Shown here one piece after another: positions 25,533 through 32,609 of a DNA stretch of 64,000 nt. The stretch spans positions 186,001 to 250,000 of the forward strand of contig NZ_QEQL01000006.1 of the NCBI RefSeq assembly GCF_003097135.1, given 5' to 3'. The notes below the pieces were generated by a model. That model was not told the origin of the DNA. It did not search any database and saw nothing but the letters and a program-made list of their open reading frames with translations. Position numbers and translations under genes: made by a program. Every line of letters begins with the position of its first letter. Within the stretch, counting starts at the first letter, position 1. The stretch is from Pseudomonas sp. URIL14HWK12:I12. Its GTDB lineage: Bacteria > Pseudomonadota > Gammaproteobacteria > Pseudomonadales > Pseudomonadaceae.

Positions 25533-27434
25533 TCAGAGCCTGGCCTTGTGGCCAGCCCCGCTGCGCGCCTTGGCCATCGCTGCCAGGCGCACCGCCACGT
25601 TGGCTGCGCCGTAGCCGGCGTAGCCTCCTTTGCGTTGCAGCACTTCGAAGAAGAAACGGTTTTCGAACGGCTCGGTGTACACGTGGAACAGCTCGCCACC
25701 ATTGGCATCGCGGTCGTACAGCACGTTGTAGTAGGCCAGCTCGCTCAGGAACTCATCATCGAAATCGAACCGCGCGGCGAGGTCGTCGTAGTAGTTCAGC
25801 GGGATGTCGAGCAGCGGCAGGCCCGCTTCCTTGGCGTGGTTGACGGTGGCGAAGATGTCCTCACAGTCGAACGCGATGTGGTGCACGCCTGAACCGCGGT
25901 AGGTGCTCAAAGCGTGGGAGATGGCCGTGCCGCGGTTTTCCGAGATGTTCAGCGGCAGCCGCACACTGCTGCAACGGCTGCGGATAGCGCGGCTCTTCAC
26001 CAGGCCGTAGGGGTCGGGCAGTACCACTTCGTCGTCGGCCTTGAAGTCGAGGATGCTCTTGTAGAACAGCACCCAGTTGTCCAGCGCATCCGGCGGCAGG
26101 GCCATGGCCATGTGATCGATGCGCCCCAGCGGGCCGGGGGTGGCCGGCGCAGGCTTGAGGGTGAAGTCGGTCTCGTAGATGGTGCGGCCTTGGGCATCGG
26201 CGTCTACCAGGTAGATCAGGCTGCCATCGGGCGCACGCACGGCAGCCAGCTCACGCTCGTTGGGACCGACCAGGCCACGATAAGGCTGGGCCTTGTAGGC
26301 CACCGCCCGCTCCAGTGCCTTGGCGCTGTCTTGCACGCGCACGGCGGTGGCGCACAATGAGGGGCCGTGGGCCTCGAAAAAATTGTGGGCGAACGAATAA
26401 GGCTCTGAGTTGAGAATCAGGTTGATGTCGTTCTGCCGCAGCAGCGTCACGTTCTTGGAGCGGTGCCGGCCTGCTTCGGCAAAGCCGAGCTGGCCAAGCC
26501 AGTGGCCGAGCTTGGCACCGGTGGCTTCGTCCACGGCGAACTCCAGGAACTCCACACCGCCATAGGGGGCGGCGGCCGGTGGAGCGAAGAGAATCTCTGG
26601 CTTGGGCGCTGCGCCCGCCAGGCGCTCACGGGTTTTTTCCTCCAGATACAGCAGCGAGCGTAAGCCGTCGGCTGCGTTGGCCCGAGGAGGCGCTGCGCGG
26701 AAACCGTCATTGAAGATTTCCAGCGACAACGGGCCGCTGTAGCCGGTTTGCAGAATCGGCGCCAGAAAGCCCGGCAAGTCGAAGTCACCCTGGCCGGGGA
26801 AATTACGGAAGTGGCGGCTCCACTCCAGCACGTCCATCGCCAGGATCGGCGCATCGGCCATCTGCACGAAGAAGATCTTGTCGCCAGGGATCTGAGCGAT
26901 GCCTGCCGGGTCATCCTTGAGCGAAAGGGTATGAAAGCTGTCGAGAATAACGCCCAATGCCGGGTGGTCGGCCTGGCGCACGATGTTCCAGACCTGGCTG
27001 TAGCGGTTCACGTGCCGCCCCCAGGCGAGCGCTTCGTAACCGATGCGCAGGCCACGAGCCCCTGCGCGCTCGGCCAGCAGGCGCATGTCATCGACCAGAA
27101 TGCGCTCATCGCCTGTCGAGTCCGGAGCGACAGTGCTGCACACCAGCACCAGGTCGGTGCCCAACTCCTGCATCAGGTCGAACTTGCGTTCGGCGCGGTC
27201 GATATTGCGTTGCAAGCGCTCGCGCGGCATCCCTTCGAAATCGCGAAAAGGCTGGAACAACGTGATCGCGATGCCCAGGTCGGCGCACATCTGGCGGATT
27301 TCCCGCGGGCTGCCGTCGTAATAGAGCAGGTCGTTTTCGAAGATCTCGACACCGTCGAAGCCTGCGGCGGCCACCGCCTCGAGTTTTTCCGGAAGGGTGC
27401 CGCTAAGCGATACCGTGGCGATGGAACGATGCAT
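25533..27434 (-). CDS. quiC: 3-dehydroshikimate dehydratase fused to HPPD-like domain
   Basis: A 633-residue two-domain enzyme. The N-terminal half (residues about 1-280) is a sugar-phosphate-isomerase-type TIM barrel that dehydrates 3-dehydroshikimate to protocatechuate. It shows ENDLLYYDGSP, YEALAWGRHVNRY and LDSFHTLSLKDDP. The C-terminal half (about 290-620) resembles 4-hydroxyphenylpyruvate dioxygenase, with DHMAMALP, GSGVHHIAFDCEDI and FFEVLQRKGGYAGYGAAN. This fusion is known from Pseudomonas QuiC1. ATG 27434 has GGAG 6 bases upstream. A PcaR-like palindrome lies about 130 bases upstream. Its product feeds PcaHG, encoded 2 kb away. Confidence 0.9.
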   Translation of the reverse strand: MHRSIATVSLSGTLPEKLEAVAAAGFDGVEIFENDLLYYDGSPREIRQMCADLGIAITLFQPFRDFEGMPRERLQRNIDRAERKFDLMQELGTDLVLVCSTVAPDSTGDERILVDDMRLLAERAGARGLRIGYEALAWGRHVNRYSQVWNIVRQADHPALGVILDSFHTLSLKDDPAGIAQIPGDKIFFVQMADAPILAMDVLEWSRHFRNFPGQGDFDLPGFLAPILQTGYSGPLSLEIFNDGFRAAPPRANAADGLRSLLYLEEKTRERLAGAAPKPEILFAPPAAAPYGGVEFLEFAVDEATGAKLGHWLGQLGFAEAGRHRSKNVTLLRQNDINLILNSEPYSFAHNFFEAHGPSLCATAVRVQDSAKALERAVAYKAQPYRGLVGPNERELAAVRAPDGSLIYLVDADAQGRTIYETDFTLKPAPATPGPLGRIDHMAMALPPDALDNWVLFYKSILDFKADDEVVLPDPYGLVKSRAIRSRCSSVRLPLNISENRGTAISHALSTYRGSGVHHIAFDCEDIFATVNHAKEAGLPLLDIPLNYYDDLAARFDFDDEFLSELAYYNVLYDRDANGGELFHVYTEPFENRFFFEVLQRKGGYAGYGAANVAVRLAAMAKARSGAGHKARL

Positions 27435-27560
27435 GACTGGCTCCAGAAGGCAGCGGGCAGGCCGTAAACATAGCCTGTCGAGCGCCTGGTCTACGCGTTT
27501 TTGTGAGGGTTCTTATACCGTATATGGCAGAGTTTCTCGCGTACTGCCTGGTTACTTTTC

Positions 27561-27575
27561 GTTCGATTATCGAAC
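27561..27575 (-). promoter_or_regulatory. IclR/PcaR-type operator upstream of quiC
   Basis: GTTCGAT-T-ATCGAAC is a perfect 15-bp palindrome in the gap between the EamA gene stop and quiC. It closely resembles the PcaR site of P. putida (GTTCGATAATCGCAC, from memory). It probably links quiC to the protocatechuate/beta-ketoadipate regulon. Confidence 0.65.
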
Positions 27576-27580
27576 AGCAT

Positions 27581-28498
27581 TTATGTTCCCGCCGTGAGGC
27601 CAGCGCGGGCTCGCTTCTGCGACCTGCGCTGCAGCCATGCCGCAGCGATACCCGACAGGCAGATGATGCAGATCCCCGCGATGGCACTGGGCGGTGGTGT
27701 GTGGCTGAAGATCAAAACGCCGTAAATGCCAGCGAACACGATCTGGCAATAGCCGAACGGCGCCAGCAACGCAGGCGCCGCGTGGCGAAAGGCCTGGGTC
27801 AGCAGCAGGTGCGCCCCCATGCCGCAACCCCCGAGCACTAGCATGAACAAGCCGTGCGTCAGGGTTGGCCACTGCCAGAAGTACGGCACGATCACGCTCA
27901 TGATCACGGTGTTGAAAATGCCGGCGAAGAAGTTACTGGTGGTCGGGCTGTCGGTTCGAGCGACGATACGCGTCAGCAGTTGGTAGGCGCAAAAGCACAA
28001 CGCCGAGCCGAACGGAAACAGGATTGCGGGCGTGAACAGCTCGCCCCCAGGATGCACGATGACCATCACCCCACTGAACCCCACCAGCACCGCCAGCCAT
28101 TGGCCGGTGCTGACCCGCTCCTTGAGCAGCGGCACCGAAAGCGCCGTGACCATCAATGGCGAAAGGAAGTTGACCGCCGTGGCCTCGGCCAGCGGGATGT
28201 ACTGCAGGCCCGAAATGAACAGCAGGCTGGTGCCCAACAGGCACAGGGCCCGCGCCACCTGAAGCAGGGGCCTGCGCGTCCGCAGGATGCGCAGGCCTGA
28301 CTGCGGCAGGAAAATCCCCATCATCAGGAGCGTATGCACCAAGTAGCGCACCCAGATCACCAGCATGACCGGGTAGAAACCCGACAGGTATTTCGAAAGC
28401 ACGTCGTGGCTGGCAAACAACAGCGTGGCCACCACCATCAGCAGCATGCCTCGAAGAGGCTGTTGCGCGGCGTTGAGCGAGGTGTCGGGGGAAGTCAT
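27581..28498 (-). CDS. EamA/DMT-superfamily permease
   Basis: A 305-residue transporter with ten hydrophobic helices in two EamA repeats; MLLMVVATLLFASHDVLSKYL opens the first and LCFCAYQLLTRIVA opens the second. It lies between the IclR gene and quiC, all in the same direction. An IclR-type palindrome (28541-28551) sits in its promoter gap, so it may carry an aromatic or shikimate-type compound across the inner membrane. No residues identify the substrate, and the direction of transport is unknown. Confidence 0.8.
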   Translation of the reverse strand: MTSPDTSLNAAQQPLRGMLLMVVATLLFASHDVLSKYLSGFYPVMLVIWVRYLVHTLLMMGIFLPQSGLRILRTRRPLLQVARALCLLGTSLLFISGLQYIPLAEATAVNFLSPLMVTALSVPLLKERVSTGQWLAVLVGFSGVMVIVHPGGELFTPAILFPFGSALCFCAYQLLTRIVARTDSPTTSNFFAGIFNTVIMSVIVPYFWQWPTLTHGLFMLVLGGCGMGAHLLLTQAFRHAAPALLAPFGYCQIVFAGIYGVLIFSHTPPPSAIAGICIICLSGIAAAWLQRRSQKRARAGLTAGT

Positions 28499-28540
28499 CG
28501 GCGAGAGGCGTTCCAGTACGTGACAGGTTGCAACTATTTA

Positions 28541-28551
28541 GAACAATGTTC
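28541..28551. promoter_or_regulatory. IclR-type palindrome before the EamA permease gene
   Basis: GAACA-A-TGTTC followed by CGA, 43 bases before the permease start. A near copy occurs before the iclR gene at 29434. Two related palindromes at the two promoters flanking one regulator suggest that the IclR protein binds both. Confidence 0.5.
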
Positions 28552-28570
28552 CGAAGCGCGCGCAAGCACT

Positions 28571-29347
28571 TCAGCCAAACCACTCCGATACCAGCACCAC
28601 GTCGGAGATTTCACTCGCCGCTGCCAGCAGGGCCGGGGCCAAAGCTTCGAGCTTCTCGTCCGGCAGGCGCGCGCCAGGCCCGGCGATGCTCAGCACCCCC
28701 ACGGCCCCACCGTGCTGCGGGTGCAATACCGCGCAGGCGATTGCCGCGGTACCGATGGCCGAGCTATCGCGTACTTGAGCGTAGCCGCGCTGGCGGGCAA
28801 GGCCCAGCCTTTCGAGCAGCTGTGCATTGTGCTTCGGTGCGCCGGGCCCCATCGCCTCGGGTGGCAGGGGCCCTTGGCCTTCTACCAGCGCAAGCGCCTG
28901 TGCGTCGCTGAGGGTGGCAAGCCAGGCATGGCCGGATGCCGTAGGGAACAAAGGCGCGTCGCGGCCCATGTCAGGGTCGTATCTGAGCCCGGCGCCGGCG
29001 CCCTGGGCCTTGGCGATCCAGGTCAGGCGCTGCTGGCAGATCACGCCAAGGCGCACCAGCTCACCACTGCTCTGCGCCAGCCGGTCGAGGATTGGCTGCA
29101 CGACATCCGCCCCACTACCCGCCAAATGCCGAAAACCCATGGCCACCAGCCGGGTGGTGAGCAAGTAGCGAGCGTTTTCCGCGTTCTGCCGCACGTAGCC
29201 CAGCCGGGAGAGCTCGGCAAGCATGCGGTGCGCAGCACTTTTGGGTACCTGAGCTTCGTCAGCCAGGCTTTGCAGGTTCAGCCCTCGGGGGGCCTGGGCA
29301 AGCAGTTCGATCAGGTGAATAGCGCGTTCAATCTGGCTTCCGGCCAT
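28571..29347 (-). CDS. IclR-family regulator
   Basis: A 258-residue regulator. The N-terminal winged helix (residues about 1-65) contains QIERAIHLIELLAQAPRGLNL and the recognition segment VPKSAAHRMLAELSRLGYV. The C-terminal effector domain contains the family's late motif GVLSIAGPGARL. I start at MAGSQIER (29347), because the long upstream extension of the frame overlaps pcaG. It lies between pcaG and the EamA permease gene and probably senses an aromatic acid or shikimate-type effector. It could be a PcaR/PobR-like protein, but I cannot place it further. Confidence 0.85.
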   Translation of the reverse strand: MAGSQIERAIHLIELLAQAPRGLNLQSLADEAQVPKSAAHRMLAELSRLGYVRQNAENARYLLTTRLVAMGFRHLAGSGADVVQPILDRLAQSSGELVRLGVICQQRLTWIAKAQGAGAGLRYDPDMGRDAPLFPTASGHAWLATLSDAQALALVEGQGPLPPEAMGPGAPKHNAQLLERLGLARQRGYAQVRDSSAIGTAAIACAVLHPQHGGAVGVLSIAGPGARLPDEKLEALAPALLAAASEISDVVLVSEWFG

Positions 29348-29433
29348 TGGGCATCTCGTCAGGAAGGGAATCGGCGTGCGGCGAACAAGGCCGCGAAGCG
29401 CCTGAAGGGGAAAGGCGATGCGGTATAGAGTAT

Positions 29434-29446
29434 GGAACATGGTTCC
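29434..29446. promoter_or_regulatory. IclR-type palindrome before the iclR gene
   Basis: GGAAC-ATG-GTTCC is a perfect palindrome followed by GATT, in the gap between pcaG and the iclR start. It shares the layout GAACA..GTTCCGA with the site at 28541 and may mediate autoregulation. Confidence 0.5.
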
Positions 29447-29498
29447 GATTTTCCACACCAACGGCCTTTCCCACCGGCGCCTGCCCTGCCGAACGGCC

Positions 29499-30104
29499 TC
29501 AGAAGTCGAAGAACACCGTTTCGCCCTCGCCTTGAATGCGGATGTCGAAACGATAAGCGGTTTTGCCATCCACTTCGCAGCGCTTGGCTACGAGCGTTTC
29601 GCGGCGCTGGGGTTGCTCGATCAGGTTGAGGATCGGGCATTGGGCGTTGGCCTGGGCTTCGTCATCGAAGTACAGCCGCGTTTGCAGGTGAATGTTGATG
29701 CCACGGGCAAAGAGGCTGACATTGATGTGCGGCGCCATCGGCACGCCCGCACGGGTGTGCACCACCCCCGGCTTGATGGTATGCAGCGCCCACTCCCCGG
29801 CGTCGAAAGTGGTGGCGGTGCGGCCAAAGCTGTTGAAGGGCTTTTCCAGGTCGAACGCCATGTCGTAGCGGCCCGAGGCATCGGCCTGCCAGAACTCCAG
29901 GAATGAGTCGCGCACCAAGTGGCCGTTGCCGTCATAGACGTTGCCCAGCAACAGGATGTGCTCGCCCGGGGCGCCAGGCTTGGCCATCTGGTTCCAGATT
30001 TCCTGATCACGGGGCGCGTTGCCGGCTGCGGCCAGGGCCAGGCCGATGTGCACGTAAGGGCCGGCCGTCTGCGAAGGGGTTTCGTTGAGCAATTCGATAG
30101 GCAT
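29499..30104 (-). CDS. pcaG: protocatechuate 3,4-dioxygenase alpha subunit
   Basis: A 201-residue intradiol dioxygenase subunit. It pairs with PcaH to cleave protocatechuate to 3-carboxy-cis,cis-muconate. The family core is visible in TPSQTAGPYVHIGLA, EFWQADASGRY and the segment MAPHINVSLFARG, where the beta subunit instead has its iron-binding HIHFS. As expected for the alpha chain, the iron ligands are not all present. It lies 11 bases after pcaH in the same direction, so the two form a pcaHG operon. Confidence 0.93.
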   Translation of the reverse strand: MPIELLNETPSQTAGPYVHIGLALAAAGNAPRDQEIWNQMAKPGAPGEHILLLGNVYDGNGHLVRDSFLEFWQADASGRYDMAFDLEKPFNSFGRTATTFDAGEWALHTIKPGVVHTRAGVPMAPHINVSLFARGINIHLQTRLYFDDEAQANAQCPILNLIEQPQRRETLVAKRCEVDGKTAYRFDIRIQGEGETVFFDF

Positions 30105-30115
30105 GGCGCGGCTCC

Positions 30116-30835
30116 TCAGCGGTTTTCGAAGTGGGTCTGGCGCTGGCCGCGCAGCACGATATCAAAACGGTAGGCCAGGCAATCCATCGGGTTGGCGCTG
30201 GCCATGTCGAGCCGGGCGATCAGGCTCTGCACCGCTTCGGGGTTGGCGATGGACTTCACGATCGGGCACATCGGGATCAGCGGGTCGCCTTCGAAATACA
30301 GTTGGGTAATCAAGCGGGTCGAGATCGACGGGCCGCTGATGGAAAAGTGGATATGCGCCGGGCGCCAGTCATTGGGGCCGTTGCGCCAGGGGTATGGGCC
30401 CGGCTTGATGGTGCGGAACTGGTAGTTGCCGTCAGCATCGGTCAGGGTGCGGCCGACGCCCCCGAAATTCGGGTCCAGGGGCGCAAGGTAACGATCATTC
30501 TTGTGGCGATAGCGCCCACCGGCATTGGCTTGCCACATTTCGACCAGGGTATGCGGCACCGGGCGACCGTATTGGTCCAACACCCGGCCAGCCACGATGA
30601 TGCGCTCGCCCACCGGCAGGCCACCGTTGTTGAAATTGAGCAGCAGGTCGTTGTCGTGCTCGCCGAATTTCAAGTGGGAAAAATTCGGCCCGGTGCTCTC
30701 GCTGGCCGTTTGCGGAATGCTCACCAGCGCTTGGCGCGGGGAGCGGGCCACCGACGTTTTGTAATCGGGGGTGAAGGCTTTGGGGTGCCAGTTACGGTCA
30801 CGGATGACGAAGCGGCTCTGATCCTGATCAGACAC
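30116..30835 (-). CDS. pcaH: protocatechuate 3,4-dioxygenase beta subunit
   Basis: A 239-residue catalytic subunit holding non-haem Fe(III). The intradiol signature GRVLDQYGRPVPHTLVEMWQ is present. Likely ligands are Tyr in RYRHKNDRYL, Tyr in KPGPYPWRNG, and both His of RPAHIHFS. First gene of pcaHG, 138 bases from the tsaD stop and separated from it by a terminator hairpin. It completes the route from shikimate or quinate through QuiC to ring cleavage. The later beta-ketoadipate genes are not in this window. Confidence 0.94.
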   Translation of the reverse strand: MSDQDQSRFVIRDRNWHPKAFTPDYKTSVARSPRQALVSIPQTASESTGPNFSHLKFGEHDNDLLLNFNNGGLPVGERIIVAGRVLDQYGRPVPHTLVEMWQANAGGRYRHKNDRYLAPLDPNFGGVGRTLTDADGNYQFRTIKPGPYPWRNGPNDWRPAHIHFSISGPSISTRLITQLYFEGDPLIPMCPIVKSIANPEAVQSLIARLDMASANPMDCLAYRFDIVLRGQRQTHFENR

Positions 30836-30933
30836 GTCGAGCTCCTGTTGTTCGAGTTATGGGGCACGCGCTCACGGGGCGCATGCCGGCCAGTGTCGAA
30901 CAACCGGCACCGTTTAAATACTGAAAAGAAGAA

Positions 30934-30965
30934 GGCCATTCATAACCAATGGGTTATGAATGGCC
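30934..30965 (-). terminator. strong terminator after tsaD
   Basis: A perfect 14-bp inverted repeat, GGCCATTCATAACC and its complement, with a 4-base loop, lies 9 bases past the tsaD stop. On the minus strand it is followed by the T-rich TTCTTCTTTTC, so it terminates tsaD transcription and insulates pcaH. Confidence 0.85.
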
Positions 30966-30973
30966 CCGCTGGC

Positions 30974-31999
30974 TCAAACCGCCGGCAGCTGCTCCATGGG
31001 CCAGCGCGCCTGCACGTGAATGCCCAGGCCTTCCTTTTGCCCCGCCAGCAGGCGCTGGCAGCCTGCGTACGCGATCATCGCACCGTTATCGGTGCAAAAG
31101 CGTGGGCGGGCATAGAACACTCCACCCTTGAGCGCGGCGGTCATGTGCTCCAGCTCTGTGCGCAAGGCCTTGTTGGCGCTTACGCCGCCGGCAATCACCA
31201 GGTGCCTGAGGCCGGTTTGCTTCAAGGCGCGCTTGCACTTGATCGCCAGCGTCTCGACCACCGCCTGCTGGAAGGCGCGGGCCACGTCGCAGCGGGTTTG
31301 CTCGCCGTCGTCCCCCGCTGCCTGGCAGGCCTGCCAGGTATTGAGGGTAAAGGTTTTCAGCCCGCTGAAGCTGAAATCCAGGCCCGGGCGGTCGGTCATT
31401 GGCCGCGGGAACGTGAAGCGGCCTGGTGCGCCCTGTTCGGCCAGCCGCGCAATTTCAGGGCCGCCGGGGTACGGCAGGCCCATGAGCTTGGCAGTTTTGT
31501 CGAAAGCTTCGCCTGCGGCGTCATCCAGGCTTTCGCCCAGCAACTGGTACTGGCCGATACCGTCTACCCGGACCAACTGGGTGTGCCCACCGGAGACCAG
31601 CAGCGCAACGAACGGGAAGGCCGGGGGGTGCTCTTCGAGCATCGGAGCCAGCAGATGGCCCTCCATGTGGTGCACACCAAGGGCCGGGATGTTCCAGGCG
31701 AACGCCAGCGCTTGCGCACAAGAGGCACCGACCAGCAGCGCACCGACCAGGCCGGGCCCGGCGGTGTAGGCAATGGCGTCGATGTCGGTGGAGGCGCAGC
31801 CGGCGTCGGCCAGCACCTGGCGGATCAACGGCAGCATGCGCTTGACGTGATCGCGGGAAGCCAGCTCTGGCACCACGCCGCCGTAGACACGGTGCTGGTC
31901 GATCTGGCTGAATAGCGCATCTGCCAGCAGGCCACGCTCGCTGCAATAGAGCGCTACGCCGGTTTCGTCGCAGGATGTTTCCAGTCCCAGTACTAACAT
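30974..31999 (-). CDS. tsaD: tRNA N6-threonylcarbamoyladenosine synthase subunit TsaD
   Basis: A 341-residue essential enzyme that transfers threonylcarbamoyl to A37 of ANN-decoding tRNAs, working with TsaB and TsaE. The opening MLVLGLETSCDETG, the metal site HHMEGHLLAP, SGGHTQLV and the later VIAGGVSANKALR are all present. It is divergent from rpsU-dnaG-rpoD, as is usual in gamma-proteobacteria. In many Pseudomonas genomes other genes follow tsaD; here pcaH follows after a strong terminator. Confidence 0.96.
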   Translation of the reverse strand: MLVLGLETSCDETGVALYCSERGLLADALFSQIDQHRVYGGVVPELASRDHVKRMLPLIRQVLADAGCASTDIDAIAYTAGPGLVGALLVGASCAQALAFAWNIPALGVHHMEGHLLAPMLEEHPPAFPFVALLVSGGHTQLVRVDGIGQYQLLGESLDDAAGEAFDKTAKLMGLPYPGGPEIARLAEQGAPGRFTFPRPMTDRPGLDFSFSGLKTFTLNTWQACQAAGDDGEQTRCDVARAFQQAVVETLAIKCKRALKQTGLRHLVIAGGVSANKALRTELEHMTAALKGGVFYARPRFCTDNGAMIAYAGCQRLLAGQKEGLGIHVQARWPMEQLPAV

Positions 32000-32089
32000 G
32001 GCTTCTGATTTCGGGCCTTGGGCATATAAAGAAGGCGCGCATGATAGTCGCCGCCTGCCATGCCGACCAGCGGTTTTCGATCAGAGGCT

Positions 32090-32118
32090 TTGCAAACCCC
32101 TTGCTCAAGGGGTACTAT
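32090..32118 (+). promoter_or_regulatory. sigma-70 promoter of rpsU-dnaG-rpoD
   Basis: TTGCAA (32090-32095) and TACTAT (32113-32118), spaced by 17 bases, lie 84 bases before rpsU. Spacing and hexamers fit a housekeeping promoter for the macromolecular synthesis operon. Confidence 0.6.
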
Positions 32119-32201
32119 TCGCAACCCTTAAAAACTGACGTATCCAGAGCGAGTTCCGCCATGGGGTACGTTGCCCCGGTAATGAATGAAGGTAGCTCTG
32201 G

Positions 32202-32417
32202 ATGCCAGCCGTCAAAGTTAAAGAGAATGAACCCTTCGACGTAGCTCTGCGTCGTTTCAAGCGCTCCTGCGAAAAAGCCGGCGTACTGGCCGAAGTTCGT
32301 AGCCGCGAGTTCTACGAGAAGCCTACCGCCGAGCGTAAGCGCAAGGCTGCTGCCGCTGTGAAGCGTCACGCCAAGAAAGTCCAGCGCGAACAGCGCCGCG
32401 CCGTACGCCTGTACTGA
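32202..32417 (+). CDS. rpsU: 30S ribosomal protein S21
   Basis: A 71-residue, very basic protein identical in layout to bacterial S21: MPAVKVKENEPFDVALRRFK, then an Arg/Lys-rich C-terminal helix ending RRAVRLY. It binds near the anti-Shine-Dalgarno end of 16S rRNA and aids initiation. First gene of the rpsU-dnaG-rpoD operon. GAAGGT lies about 11 bases before the start. A partial terminator follows before dnaG. Confidence 0.98.
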   Translation: MPAVKVKENEPFDVALRRFKRSCEKAGVLAEVRSREFYEKPTAERKRKAAAAVKRHAKKVQREQRRAVRLY

Positions 32418-32447
32418 TACAGCCGCACGCTGCAAGCTTCTGCCTGG

Positions 32448-32472
32448 CCCGGCCCTCAAAAGCCGGGCTTTT
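32448..32472 (+). terminator. partial terminator between rpsU and dnaG
   Basis: The hairpin CCCGGC-N8-GCCGGG is followed by CTTTTGG. A leaky terminator at this place is a known feature of the macromolecular synthesis operon and would keep rpsU expression above that of dnaG. Confidence 0.65.
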
Positions 32473-32609
32473 GGCAGTTGTGCTTTAGAAACGTGGCAAT
32501 CGGTTGCCAAGCGCTTGCGTTTCCCTCCAGTTTTCCCCGCTTCGCCCGATACGCTGCTCATTGAAGGGCTTCACGAGACCCACTGGCGCCAACGCCTGAA
32601 GGAACCCGT

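Noticed and set aside
30131..31915. 594-codon open frame antisense to pcaH and tsaD
   Set aside because: It spans two well-identified minus-strand genes and the terminator between them, so it is not a gene.
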